Source: an uncultured Muribaculaceae bacterium (GTDB lineage Bacteria > Bacteroidota > Bacteroidia > Bacteroidales > Muribaculaceae). Taken from it: a stretch of DNA of 64,000 nucleotides. Shown here piece by piece: positions 1-8,808 of this stretch. The notes beneath the pieces were generated by a model. It worked only from the letters and a program-made list of their open reading frames with translations, was not told where the DNA came from and made no database searches. The stretch spans positions 15,310-79,309 of the forward strand of contig CAJTXL010000013.1 of the NCBI GenBank assembly GCA_910583525.1. The letters run 5' to 3'. The position numbers and the translations under genes were made by a program. Numbering within the stretch: position 1 is the stretch's first letter; every line of letters begins with the position of its first letter.

Positions 1-1
1 T

Positions 2-547
2 GCCTTGCGGCGTTTCTTTGAGTTTGCCTCGCGTCAGCCGTGGTATGCCAACACGACCTTTGTAATAACCGCCGACCATGGCAACCGCGATTTCAAGGGC
101 ACGGCATACGACAATGACTATCTGCGCAACCGCATACCGTTTATAGTCTATGCTCCCGACGGCTCTATAGAACCGGGGCGCGTGACGGGACGTGTTGGGT
201 CGCAATTCGACATTCCGGCCACCATACTCGGTCTTACGGGCTATGACGAGCCGTATGTGTCGGTAGGCAGCGACATGCTTTCGGACGGTTTCTGCGGCTA
301 CGGACTGGCGCGCACCGACGGCGGCAGCTATGTCGTTGTCGGGCCGAAGTACACCATATATACGAGCACCGATGTCAAGAACGTCGTTCAGGTTTACGAC
401 ACGCAGGCCGACCCGTTGATGACGGCCGAGGCTGTCGATTATGACTGTGAAGAAGTGGCTGCGATGCTTCGTTGGGCGCAGGCGTTCCTACAGGATTATA
501 CCACCCGCCTAAACGGCGATAAAATGACTATAGGGCATGAAAGATAG
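2..547 (+). CDS. LTA synthase-like sulfatase-fold phosphotransferase, 3' fragment
   Basis: This is the C-terminal part (about 181 codons) of a larger protein whose 5' end lies outside the window; the frame is open from base 2. The segment TADHGNRDF matches the metal-binding His-Gly stretch of the alkaline-phosphatase/sulfatase superfamily, and RIPFIVYAPDG followed by SQFDIPATILGLTGY is the usual end of the lipoteichoic-acid-synthase/phosphoglycerol-transferase-like group. Such proteins have N-terminal membrane helices and an extracytoplasmic catalytic domain that moves phosphoglycerol or phosphoethanolamine onto surface glycans or lipids; the substrate cannot be told here. Its last 11 bases overlap the start of the following membrane protein (537), so the two are probably translated together. 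Family membership is well supported, the exact reaction is not. Confidence 0.85.
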   Translation, partial: ALRRFFEFASRQPWYANTTFVITADHGNRDFKGTAYDNDYLRNRIPFIVYAPDGSIEPGRVTGRVGSQFDIPATILGLTGYDEPYVSVGSDMLSDGFCGYGLARTDGGSYVVVGPKYTIYTSTDVKNVVQVYDTQADPLMTAEAVDYDCEEVAAMLRWAQAFLQDYTTRLNGDKMTIGHER

Positions 548-2039
548 TCGTCGCACTTTGCTTTATGTGTTTCCGATATTGGCCGTGTCGGCTTTTTTTG
601 TGGCGATGTATGCCTTGCATCCGCCCTTGATTGATGACCTGGGCTACCATGTGCCGTTCGACAAGTACGGTGACCGCCTTTCGTGGAGCGATTTCTTGTC
701 GGGTTGGGCTACCGGTATGAAAGACCACTTTCTGCATGACAACGGACGGTTTGCCAACATGCTGTGTTCGACGAGCCTGCTTGCGTTCAACCGTATTTTT
801 GCTTCCTTGCTTCTCGGCGCAGGGGTCGGCGTGTGTATATGGCTCAGCTGCCGTCTTGCCGGGGTTTGGAAGCGTAATTTTATGCTGTGTACCCTTGTCG
901 CTTTCTTTTGGGTGTTTGCCTTGCCTTGGGCAGGATTTATGTTCGTGCTCGTTTTCGGCTTCAACTATGTGCTGCCTACGGCGATGGCGTTTGTGGCCCT
1001 CGATTTATTTTTGCATCGGCGCATCCGACATTGGTATTGGGCTTTCGCTCTCGGTGTTTTCGTGTCGGCGTGGCACGAGCTGTTCGGCGGCGCGCTATTG
1101 TGCGGAGTGGCCGCTGCTGCTGTCCTCGACAAGGACTACAGGAACTCTGCGGCCTGGGGGCTTTTGGCCGGCTTGGCCGTAGGGCTGCTGTATCTTTACC
1201 TGACGCCGGGGTTCAGCTACAGGACTGAGAAGGTAGATTATTTCCAAGGTTTCAGGGAACCGCTCGACAGGGTTTCGTACGGTGTGCTTTTCTATCTGTT
1301 CATAGCACTTTCTGTCGTTGCCTTGTCGTGGCGCCGGTGGCGAAATTCATTGTCGATGACCCGTCTTGCCGTTTTTATGGCGATGGCTTTTGCCGGATGG
1401 GTGGTGTGGCGAACGTTTATGGCCGGAATACGCTCTACCTGGTGCATGGCTGCGGTATCAATCGTCGGCATCGTGTGGCTGCTTTGGCGTTCGCCATTGT
1501 TGGCGAAGTTCTCTAAAAGTGTTCAGAATGCGCTGTCGGTGCTTATGTGGGCGGCGATGGTGTTGAATTTGGGCGTGTGTCTGCCGTACTTCGTAAGGCT
1601 CGACCAAGAAGCCAAGGCTGCCGACAGGCTTTTGGCCGAAAATAACGGACAGCCTGTTTTCTTAGATTTTACACAGCAGAGAGAGACGCCTCGTTACCTT
1701 ATCGGCAAACCGAATTTCGATGTGCTTAACCTGAAACCGTGCGCATACGAAAATGTGTTGCCGACCGTCCTGGAGCATTTCGTGCCTGATGATGCCGAGA
1801 GTGTCGGCGAGGGCGTGACGGCATATTTCTATAAGGGACATATAGTGCTGCCGACGGATGCTCCGGCGGCGGAAGCACTTGCGCTCGACTTCGACGGTGT
1901 ACCGTATGACCGCGACATCACGCTTGTGCCGTTCGCTTCGGCATGTGGCGGCCGGTGGCTCTACTGCAAGCCCGAGCGTCCTGTGGGTTGGGCGCCCGTA
2001 AGTGCCGGTGTGCGGAATGCGTTGTCCGAAAAACATTGA
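537..2039 (+). CDS. Polytopic membrane protein, DUF6056-like, putative GT-C glycosyltransferase (paralogue 1)
   Basis: A 500-aa protein with roughly ten hydrophobic segments and a soluble C-terminal tail. Right after the first membrane segment comes an Asp-Asp pair (LIDDLGY, residues 33-34), then DNGRF (N69-G70-R71), FALPW (128-132), NYV (143-145) and WHELFGG (from 179). The tail contains PVFLDF and YLIGKPNFD. The same landmarks occur in 2063-3619, 57473-59125 and 59122-60786. An acidic pair in the first outer loop is where GT-C enzymes such as the PMT/ArnT group hold their catalytic acid, so a lipid-sugar-dependent transferase is a reasonable guess, but only a guess. The ATG lies inside the end of the preceding LTA-synthase-like gene (11-bp overlap), suggesting coupled translation. 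I recall this type being labelled DUF6056; not checked. Confidence 0.8.
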   Translation: MKDSRRTLLYVFPILAVSAFFVAMYALHPPLIDDLGYHVPFDKYGDRLSWSDFLSGWATGMKDHFLHDNGRFANMLCSTSLLAFNRIFASLLLGAGVGVCIWLSCRLAGVWKRNFMLCTLVAFFWVFALPWAGFMFVLVFGFNYVLPTAMAFVALDLFLHRRIRHWYWAFALGVFVSAWHELFGGALLCGVAAAAVLDKDYRNSAAWGLLAGLAVGLLYLYLTPGFSYRTEKVDYFQGFREPLDRVSYGVLFYLFIALSVVALSWRRWRNSLSMTRLAVFMAMAFAGWVVWRTFMAGIRSTWCMAAVSIVGIVWLLWRSPLLAKFSKSVQNALSVLMWAAMVLNLGVCLPYFVRLDQEAKAADRLLAENNGQPVFLDFTQQRETPRYLIGKPNFDVLNLKPCAYENVLPTVLEHFVPDDAESVGEGVTAYFYKGHIVLPTDAPAAEALALDFDGVPYDRDITLVPFASACGGRWLYCKPERPVGWAPVSAGVRNALSEKH

Positions 2040-2062
2040 TATATATCGACAGATAGTTTTAG

Positions 2063-3619
2063 ATGGATATGAACAGATTTAAGAAACTGATATTCGACCC
2101 GTACAAGCTTACGCTGGCTTTTGTCGCGGTATTGTTTTCTGCAATGTATGTGCTTACTCCGCATATGCTCGATGACGAGTGGTTCAGAATGCCTATGGCT
2201 GATTTTATTTCAGAGCCGTCAGCGGAGAACTTTTTCCGAGGTCTGTGGAACTCGGCGGTCTCGCATTTTATGGAAGACAACGGGCGCATACCAAATCTGA
2301 CGGGTTCGGCATTTGTCGTTCTGCCTCGTTGGATAATGGGTTGTGTCTTGGGCTTCGCAGTGGCCTATTGTTTGTGGGTCGGCGCTAAATTGGCCGGAGT
2401 ATGGCGCAGTAATTTCGTGCTGTACTCACTGATGGCATTCTTGATGGTATTCGCATTGCCGTGGGCGGATTTTATGTTCGGAATCATGTTTTCGCTGAAC
2501 TATGTCGTGGCAAGCGCCATATGCCTTACAGTTTTGTATCTGTTCCTTAACGGGCGCCTAAAAACATGGTACTGGGCGTTTTTGGCCGGCCTTTTAGTTT
2601 CATGCTGGCATGAGATGTTCGGCGGCGCATTGTTTTGCGGCGTTTGTGCGGCATGGCTCTTTGACAGACGATATAGAACAGGCACGACGTATTTTCTGAT
2701 TGCCGGTCTGCTTTTGGGAGTGTTGTATCTGTATCTCGTTCCTGGCAGGGTTGGCCGGGTAAATGCGATTGAAATGTTTGTCGGCTTCAAGCAGCCATTG
2801 AACGGAGCTGTGTATGGCGTTGTGCTATATTGCCTTGCCATAGCGATAATTATTGCTCTTGTAAACAAAAGATGGCGCGAACGACTGCTTCATGGCCGAG
2901 TTCCGGCCTTTTTCGCCATGGCACTTTGTTCGTGGGGGATTTGGAGAATTTTTATTTCGGTTGGACTGCGGACATCGTGGTTCATGACAGAGATGTCGAT
3001 TATCGGCATCGTATGTCTGGCCGGCCAGTTGATTGCAGGTTTGTCCGTCAACAAGAAAGTGGAAGTTGCGGCATCGGCATTGCTATGGTTGCTGATTGTT
3101 GGAAATCTTTCGGCGTGTATGCCATATTTCTTCAAGATGAAAAAAGAAGTGGAAGATATGTCCACATTGTTGTCGCAAACCGATAGTGGACCGGTCTATT
3201 ATGATTATACGACCCCAGACCAGGTTCCGGTCTTTTTACTGAACAAGCCGAATTTCAATTCATATCTTTTATGGTCGGCTCAGTATCATTTTACAGCTCC
3301 TTGGCGAATCCAATATCGCCGCGTACTTTCGACTGCCTTATTGGATTTTTCCCCCGAAAGTTCTGAGGAAATAGGTGACGGATGCACTGCCTATAATTAC
3401 AAGGGACATATAGTTATGCTCTATCAAGACAATTATTGGCTGTTGGAAGACCGACTCAAATTTTGGTATGGCGATATTCCGAACCGTTACGGTTTTGTTG
3501 TTGAACCATTCGTCGGCAAGGATGGCGAGAAATACCTCTCGTGCATTCCGAGCTATCGAACTCGTAACGAACGTGGTAAAAGTGTAGAAAAGGTCACTGT
3601 CGAACCCTGCGGCGAGTAA
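2063..3619 (+). CDS. Polytopic membrane protein, DUF6056-like, putative GT-C glycosyltransferase (paralogue 2)
   Basis: A 518-aa membrane protein, clearly a paralogue of the preceding gene: Asp-Asp at 37-38 (MLDDEWF), EDNGRI (N73-G74-R75), FALPWADFMFG (130-140), NYV (146-148), CWHEMFGGALF (from 181), and the tail pieces PVYYDYTTPDQVP and LLNKPNFN. It starts 23 bp after the stop of paralogue 1, so the pair is probably one transcription unit with the LTA-synthase-like gene. A second in-frame ATG two codons on (2069) is also possible. By eye the second half (about 3050-3600) is richer in A/T than the neighbours, which may mean a different history or relaxed codon choice. Function is inferred only from the GT-C-like acidic pair. 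Confidence 0.8.
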   Translation: MDMNRFKKLIFDPYKLTLAFVAVLFSAMYVLTPHMLDDEWFRMPMADFISEPSAENFFRGLWNSAVSHFMEDNGRIPNLTGSAFVVLPRWIMGCVLGFAVAYCLWVGAKLAGVWRSNFVLYSLMAFLMVFALPWADFMFGIMFSLNYVVASAICLTVLYLFLNGRLKTWYWAFLAGLLVSCWHEMFGGALFCGVCAAWLFDRRYRTGTTYFLIAGLLLGVLYLYLVPGRVGRVNAIEMFVGFKQPLNGAVYGVVLYCLAIAIIIALVNKRWRERLLHGRVPAFFAMALCSWGIWRIFISVGLRTSWFMTEMSIIGIVCLAGQLIAGLSVNKKVEVAASALLWLLIVGNLSACMPYFFKMKKEVEDMSTLLSQTDSGPVYYDYTTPDQVPVFLLNKPNFNSYLLWSAQYHFTAPWRIQYRRVLSTALLDFSPESSEEIGDGCTAYNYKGHIVMLYQDNYWLLEDRLKFWYGDIPNRYGFVVEPFVGKDGEKYLSCIPSYRTRNERGKSVEKVTVEPCGE

Positions 3620-3628
3620 ATTCTTGAA

Positions 3629-3660
3629 TTTGCGTGGGTGGCAAAGATTTCGTACTTTTG
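3629..3660 (+). promoter_or_regulatory. Bacteroidota-type promoter for pyrG
   Basis: A -33 box TTTG (3629-3632) and a perfect -7 box TACTTTTG (3653-3660) are separated by 20 nt. Transcription would begin near 3664, giving a leader of about 33 nt before the GTG of pyrG. Confidence 0.7.
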
Positions 3661-3696
3661 CGTAAAATTGTCTAAACAATAGAAAAAACGCTTAGC

Positions 3697-5319
3697 GTGG
3701 ATACAAAATACATATTCGTCACCGGCGGCGTGGTGTCGTCGCTCGGAAAAGGCATTATTTCGTCGTCGCTTGCCTGCCTCTTGAAAGCCAGGGGGTTGCG
3801 CGTCACTATCCAGAAATTCGACCCCTATATCAACATCGACCCCGGCACGCTCAACCCCTATGAGCACGGGGAGTGCTACGTGACCGAAGACGGCCATGAG
3901 GCCGACCTCGATTTGGGTCACTACGAACGCTTCACCAATGTGCGTACGTCGCGTGCCAACAATGTAACGACCGGGCGCATCTACCAAAGCGTCATCGACA
4001 AGGAGCGCCGCGGCGACTATCTTGGCAAGACCGTGCAGATTGTGCCGCATATCACCGACGAAATCAAGCGTCGTGTGAAATTCCTCGGCAATACGGGCAA
4101 CTACGACTATATAATCACAGAAATAGGCGGCACCGTGGGCGACATCGAGTCGCTACCGTTCCTTGAGGCAGTGCGTCAGCTGCGCTGGGAGCTCGGGCAG
4201 AACAGCCTGTGCGTGCATCTGACCTATGTGCCGTATATCGCCGCCGCCAAAGAGCTTAAAACGAAGCCTACCCAGCACTCCGTGAAGGCGTTGCAGGAAG
4301 TGGGTATACAGCCCGACATTCTTGTTCTGCGCACCGAGAAAGAGATTTCTGCCGATATGCGCCGCAAGATAGCTTTGTTCTGCAACGTGGCACAGGACTC
4401 GGTAGTGCAGTCGATAGACGTTAACAGCATCTACAAGGTGCCTCTGATGATGCACGCCCAACATGTCGACGAGATTGTGCTGCGCAAGACTGGCATGCCC
4501 GTCGAAGGCGAGCCGCAGATGAAGCCTTGGCTCGATTTTGTCGACAAGCTCGATAAGGCTACAGAGACCGTCACCATAGGTCTTGTAGGAAAATATGTCG
4601 AGCTGCAGGATGCGTATAAGTCTATCAGCGAAGCTCTCTTCCATTCCGCCACATATGCCGACCGCAAACTCAAGCTTGTCTATATACACTCCGAGAAACT
4701 CAATGAAAGCAATGCTGACGAGCGCCTTGGCGACCTCGACGGCGTGATTGTCGCACCCGGTTTCGGCCAGCGCGGCATCGAGGGCAAGTTTGTGGCGCTC
4801 AAGTGGTGCCGCGAGCACGATGTGCCTACTTTCGGCATCTGTCTTGGCATGCAGTGCATGGTGATAGAGTTCGCCCGCGACGTCCTTGGTCTTGAAGAGG
4901 CCAACTCGACCGAGATGAACCCTCATACGAAAGAAAACGTCATCGACCTGATGGAAGAGCAGAAGAATATATCGAACCTCGGCGGTACGATGCGTCTCGG
5001 AGCATACGAATGCAGCCTTCGTCACGGCTCCAAGGTCGCAGCAGCCTACGGAAAAGAGCTTATAAGCGAGCGTCACCGTCACCGTTTCGAGTTCAATAGC
5101 GATTACCGCGACCGTTTCGAGGCAGCAGGCATGGCATGCGTAGGCGAGAACCCGGCGACACGTCTTGTCGAGGTTGTCGAGATGCCGTCGAAGCGCTGGT
5201 ATATAGGCACGCAGTACCACCCCGAGTATTCGAGCACGGTTCTTTCGCCCAGCCCGATTTTCGCTTCGTTCATGGCCGCGGCCATCAACTATCACAAGGA
5301 GAAAGCCGCAGAGGCGTAA
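3697..5319 (+). CDS. pyrG: CTP synthase
   Basis: 540 aa, the normal length. It makes CTP from UTP, ATP and glutamine in the cytoplasm, the last step of pyrimidine nucleotide synthesis. The N-terminal amidoligase domain (about 1-265) begins KYIFVTGGVVSSLGKGI with its P-loop-like nucleotide site; the C-terminal class I glutaminase domain shows the nucleophile Cys382 in FGICLGMQC and the His508-Pro-Glu510 of the triad in YHPEYSS. The start is a GTG (3697): the protein begins directly with the conserved N-terminus and no in-frame ATG fits. It has its own promoter at 3629-3660 and lies 35 bp ahead of yidC. The pyrG-yidC order is common in Bacteroidales. Confidence 0.98.
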   Translation: MDTKYIFVTGGVVSSLGKGIISSSLACLLKARGLRVTIQKFDPYINIDPGTLNPYEHGECYVTEDGHEADLDLGHYERFTNVRTSRANNVTTGRIYQSVIDKERRGDYLGKTVQIVPHITDEIKRRVKFLGNTGNYDYIITEIGGTVGDIESLPFLEAVRQLRWELGQNSLCVHLTYVPYIAAAKELKTKPTQHSVKALQEVGIQPDILVLRTEKEISADMRRKIALFCNVAQDSVVQSIDVNSIYKVPLMMHAQHVDEIVLRKTGMPVEGEPQMKPWLDFVDKLDKATETVTIGLVGKYVELQDAYKSISEALFHSATYADRKLKLVYIHSEKLNESNADERLGDLDGVIVAPGFGQRGIEGKFVALKWCREHDVPTFGICLGMQCMVIEFARDVLGLEEANSTEMNPHTKENVIDLMEEQKNISNLGGTMRLGAYECSLRHGSKVAAAYGKELISERHRHRFEFNSDYRDRFEAAGMACVGENPATRLVEVVEMPSKRWYIGTQYHPEYSSTVLSPSPIFASFMAAAINYHKEKAAEA

Positions 5320-5354
5320 ACAACCGCTAAACACAGAAAATACGATAAATAATA

Positions 5355-7442
5355 ATGGATAAAAATACACTCACGGGCCTTGTGCTGATGGCTGCCGTAA
5401 TGTTCGGGTTCTTTTGGCTGACGAAGCCGAGCGAGGCCGACCTTGCCGCGCAGCGCGAACGTCAGGAGCAGCAGGCCCGCGAAGCACTCAAGGCTGCGCA
5501 AGAACAGAACAAGGCCGCAGCCCTCAATTTCAGCGCCGGCGACAGCGCATCGCTTGTTGCGGCAGTCCGTACTATGGGTACGCCCGAAGCTTCGGGACGC
5601 CTTGTTTTCAGCAACGAGCATCTGAGCCTGTCGCTCGACAGTGTATCGGGCCTTTCGGGATATTTTACCGACGGTGCCGACAGCGTAGCCATTGCCGATA
5701 TACTTGCCAATCGGGCCGCCCTTACGGCGTCGCGTTCGGCACGTGCCAACTCGGCAGTGCGCGCCATGATTGACAATGCCGTCAAGTACGAGGGCTTTGC
5801 CCGTCACCTTTCGGGCGCTAACCGCGAGGTGGTGCTCGAAAACGAGCTTGTCAAAATAACGCTGAATACCCGAGGCGGACGAGTGGCTCAGGTAGAGCTT
5901 AAAAAATATCAGACGGAGCTTACCGAAGAACCGTCGAACATACTGCTTTTCCGTGACGCCACCGACGGCTACGGCTTCCGTTTCAATACGGCAGAGCAGC
6001 GCATCGATACCCGCGATTTCAACTTCATTGCCGAAACCGAGGGCGACAGCGCCGTTGTGATGTCGCTTGTGCCGGGCGACGGTGTCCGATGGGGCATACG
6101 CTACGCCCTTGCGCCCGACAGCTATACTCTTTCGATGGAAATCGTGCAGCAGGGCATGGCTTCGCTGCTGCCCGGCAATACATCGTCGATGGAGTTCGGC
6201 TGGCATCAGAAAATGGGCCGCAACGAGCGCGGACGTACTTTTGAGGAACGCAACAGCGCGATTTACTATAAATACGTAGGCGAGGGCGTCGACGAACTCG
6301 ACGCCAACAAGGACGACAGCGAGAGCCTTACGGGGCGTCTGCGTTGGGTTGCGTTCAAGAACCAGTTCTTTTCGAGCGTGATTATTGCACGTGGCGACGG
6401 CTTTACTTCGGCCGACCTCAAATCGGTTGATATCAAGGATGCCAATTACCTGAAGGATATGACGATGTCGGCCACGGTGCCCTACAATGTCGCCGACGGC
6501 ACTGCGGCAGCCTTTGATTTCTATTTCGGCCCGAACGACTATCCGCTCCTGTCGAAGCTCGACGATACTCTCGGCCACGGAGATGAAGGCCTGTCGCTGA
6601 CTCGTCTTATTCCACTCGGATGGAGCCTGTTCCGTTGGATTAACACCATTCTGGTGATTCCGGTGTTCACGTTCCTGGGGTCGTTTATAAGCAACTACGG
6701 CATAATAATATTGCTGCTGACGATTTTCATCAAGCTCATACTCTTCCCCTTCACGTTCAAGAGTTTCAAGAGCCAGGCCAAGATGCGTGTGCTCGCTCCT
6801 GAAATCAAGGCTATCAACGACAAATATCCTGCTCAGGAAGATGCATTGAAACGCCAGCAGGAGACTATGGCACTTTACAGCCGTGCCGGGGCAAGTCCTT
6901 TCTCGGGCTGTCTGCCGATGCTGCTGCAGATGCCTATCCTGATAGCGATGTTCTCGTTCTTCCCGTCGGCTATAGAGCTTCGCGGCCAGTCGTTCCTTTG
7001 GGCGCACGACTTGTCGGCTCCCGACTCAGTGTTCACATTGCCGTTCTCCATACCGTTCTACGGCAACCATGTGAGCCTGTTCTGCCTGCTGATGACAATC
7101 ATCAACATCGTATATATGAAGGTGTCGATGCAGAGCCAGCCTCAGAGCGCCGGAATGCCGGGCATGAAGATGATGCAGTATATCATGCCGATTATGTTCC
7201 TGTTCATCTTCAACGACTATGCTTCGGGCCTGAGCTACTACTACCTGCTGTCCTTGCTCATCACCATCATACAGACCTATATCTTCCGTCATGTCATCGA
7301 CGAGAAGAAAGTGCGTGAGCAGCTTTTGGCCAATGCACGCAAACCGCGCAAGAAGAGCGGCTGGATGGCCCGGCTCGAAGAAGCGCAGCGTCAGGCTCAG
7401 GCAGCACAGCGCCAACAGGCAGGGGGCAAGCGCCGCAGATAA
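5355..7442 (+). CDS. yidC: Membrane protein insertase YidC
   Basis: 695 aa. YidC inserts and folds inner-membrane proteins, alone or with SecYEG. The sequence shows an N-terminal anchor helix (about 5-21), a charged Ala/Gln/Glu-rich linker, the large periplasmic beta-domain characteristic of Gram-negative YidC (to about 410), then the conserved membrane core: YGIIILLLTIFIKLILFPF, the cytoplasmic loop with Arg/Lys and Gln residues, and GCLPMLLQMPILIAMFSFF. The C-terminus is a basic, Gln-rich tail (QAAQRQQAGGKRRR) suited to ribosome contact. It follows pyrG by 35 bp and precedes the aminotransferase by 26 bp without a visible promoter or terminator between them, so the three genes are likely co-transcribed. 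Confidence 0.98.
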   Translation: MDKNTLTGLVLMAAVMFGFFWLTKPSEADLAAQRERQEQQAREALKAAQEQNKAAALNFSAGDSASLVAAVRTMGTPEASGRLVFSNEHLSLSLDSVSGLSGYFTDGADSVAIADILANRAALTASRSARANSAVRAMIDNAVKYEGFARHLSGANREVVLENELVKITLNTRGGRVAQVELKKYQTELTEEPSNILLFRDATDGYGFRFNTAEQRIDTRDFNFIAETEGDSAVVMSLVPGDGVRWGIRYALAPDSYTLSMEIVQQGMASLLPGNTSSMEFGWHQKMGRNERGRTFEERNSAIYYKYVGEGVDELDANKDDSESLTGRLRWVAFKNQFFSSVIIARGDGFTSADLKSVDIKDANYLKDMTMSATVPYNVADGTAAAFDFYFGPNDYPLLSKLDDTLGHGDEGLSLTRLIPLGWSLFRWINTILVIPVFTFLGSFISNYGIIILLLTIFIKLILFPFTFKSFKSQAKMRVLAPEIKAINDKYPAQEDALKRQQETMALYSRAGASPFSGCLPMLLQMPILIAMFSFFPSAIELRGQSFLWAHDLSAPDSVFTLPFSIPFYGNHVSLFCLLMTIINIVYMKVSMQSQPQSAGMPGMKMMQYIMPIMFLFIFNDYASGLSYYYLLSLLITIIQTYIFRHVIDEKKVREQLLANARKPRKKSGWMARLEEAQRQAQAAQRQQAGGKRRR

Positions 7443-7468
7443 CTTTCCTAACGAAAATAATACGAGGT

Positions 7469-8665
7469 ATGCAACAAATCTCTGACCGTATCCAGGCTCT
7501 CGCCTCGTCGCAGACGTTGGCGATGTCGCAGAAAAGCGCCGAACTTAAAGCACAAGGTGTCGATGTCATCAATCTGTCGGTGGGCGAACCTGATTTCCAT
7601 ACGCCCGAGCACATCAAGGCAGCGGCCGTCAAGGCGATAGAAGACAACTTCACGTTTTATACGCCCGTGCCGGGGTATATGAGCCTGCGCAAGGCCATTG
7701 CCGACAAGCTGTCGCGCGAGAACGCCCTGAACTTTGCCGCCGAGCAGATTGTGGTGGGCAACGGTGCCAAGCATGCGCTGTGCAACGTTATCATGGCTAC
7801 GGTCAATCCCGGCGATGAGGTCATCATACCGACACCGGCGTGGGTCAGCTATATAGAGATGGTGAAACTCGCCGAAGGCAAGTTTGTGCTTGTGCCCACG
7901 GGAGTGGAGCAGGATTTCAAAATCACTCCGGCTCAGCTTGAAGGTGCCATCACCGACCGTACGCGTGCCATCATACTCTGTTCGCCGTCGAACCCGACGG
8001 GCAGCGTGTATTCGCGCGAAGAGCTTCAGGGGCTTGTCGATGTGCTTGTGCGCCATCCGCAGGTGCTGGTGATAGCCGATGAGATTTACGAACATATAAT
8101 ATACGATGGCTTCAAGTTCGTTTCGCTTGCGTCGTTCCCTGCGATAGCGCACCGTACGGTTGTTATCAACGGAGTGTCGAAAGCATATGCCATGACGGGT
8201 TGGCGCATAGGCTATTGTGCTGCGCCTGTCGAAGTAGCCCGTGCTGTCACCAAACTTCAGGGGCAATTCACTTCGGGTGCTTCGTCTATAGCGCAGAAAG
8301 CGGCCGAAGCGGCCTATACGGGACCACAGGGTTGCGTAGAGGAAATGCGCTTGGCTTTTGAACGCCGCCGCGACCTTGTGGTGCGTCTTGCCGGCGAAAT
8401 ACCCGGCCTTGTCATCAACAAACCCGTCGGAGCGTTCTACCTCTTCCCCGAAGTGTCGGCCTACTTCGGCAAAAGCGCGCACGGCTATAAAATAGAGAAC
8501 TCGTCGAGCCTCGCCATGTATCTTCTCGAAGTGGCCAATGTCGCCACTGTCGATGGCGGCGCTTTCTGCGCTCCGGGCTACATAAGGCTGAGCTACGCGA
8601 CATCCGACGAAAACCTCGTTGAGGCTTTCGCCCGAATTAAACGGGCTTTGGCAGAGCTTGCGTAA
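7469..8665 (+). CDS. PLP-dependent aminotransferase class I (aspartate aminotransferase-like)
   Basis: 398 aa. The protein matches fold-type I, subgroup Ib aspartate aminotransferases: INLSVGEPDFHTPEHIK near the N-terminus, a GxG-like cofactor region (VVGNGAKHAL), SPSNPTGSVYS, the ADEIYE stretch that orients the PLP ring, and the Schiff-base Lys238 in NGVSKAYAMTGWRIGY. It would exchange amino groups between aspartate (or another dicarboxylic amino acid) and 2-oxoglutarate in the cytoplasm. Close relatives can prefer aromatic amino acids or prephenate, so the exact substrate is open. It ends at a run of eight T (about 8668-8675) and is followed by the palindromic repeat at 8709-8783, which may stop or attenuate transcripts. 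Confidence 0.93.
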   Translation: MQQISDRIQALASSQTLAMSQKSAELKAQGVDVINLSVGEPDFHTPEHIKAAAVKAIEDNFTFYTPVPGYMSLRKAIADKLSRENALNFAAEQIVVGNGAKHALCNVIMATVNPGDEVIIPTPAWVSYIEMVKLAEGKFVLVPTGVEQDFKITPAQLEGAITDRTRAIILCSPSNPTGSVYSREELQGLVDVLVRHPQVLVIADEIYEHIIYDGFKFVSLASFPAIAHRTVVINGVSKAYAMTGWRIGYCAAPVEVARAVTKLQGQFTSGASSIAQKAAEAAYTGPQGCVEEMRLAFERRRDLVVRLAGEIPGLVINKPVGAFYLFPEVSAYFGKSAHGYKIENSSSLAMYLLEVANVATVDGGAFCAPGYIRLSYATSDENLVEAFARIKRALAELA

Positions 8666-8708
8666 GTTTTTTTTGACGGTTGGAGCGAATTCTCCATTCG
8701 ATTTATAA

Positions 8709-8783
8709 TGTAGGGACATGCCTTTGGCATGTCTATGCGCATGCATTCACCAATCGGCAACATGCCAAAGGCATGTCCCTACA
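8709..8783. repeat. REP-like nested palindrome
   Basis: A perfect 23-bp inverted repeat (8709-8731 and 8761-8783) flanks a 29-bp spacer. Each arm is itself nearly palindromic around the core GACATGCCTTTGGCATGTC, so the element can form either one long hairpin or two short ones. It sits between the aminotransferase and the GH35 gene, in an otherwise gene-free 143-bp stretch. This architecture is that of REP/BIME-type repeats dispersed by a RAYT transposase; no such transposase is in the window, and only one copy was noticed here. Confidence 0.8.
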
Positions 8784-8808
8784 TTGACCGATATTTTAAT
8801 TTTATACC

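Noticed and set aside
5292..7007. 571-codon minus-strand frame across pyrG and yidC
   Set aside because: Low-complexity His/Arg/Val-rich shadow of yidC codons with no signal, domain or promoter.
8785..8808. A/T-rich stretch before GH35 as a promoter
   Set aside because: No TAnnTTTG or TTTG match at suitable spacing; left unassigned.
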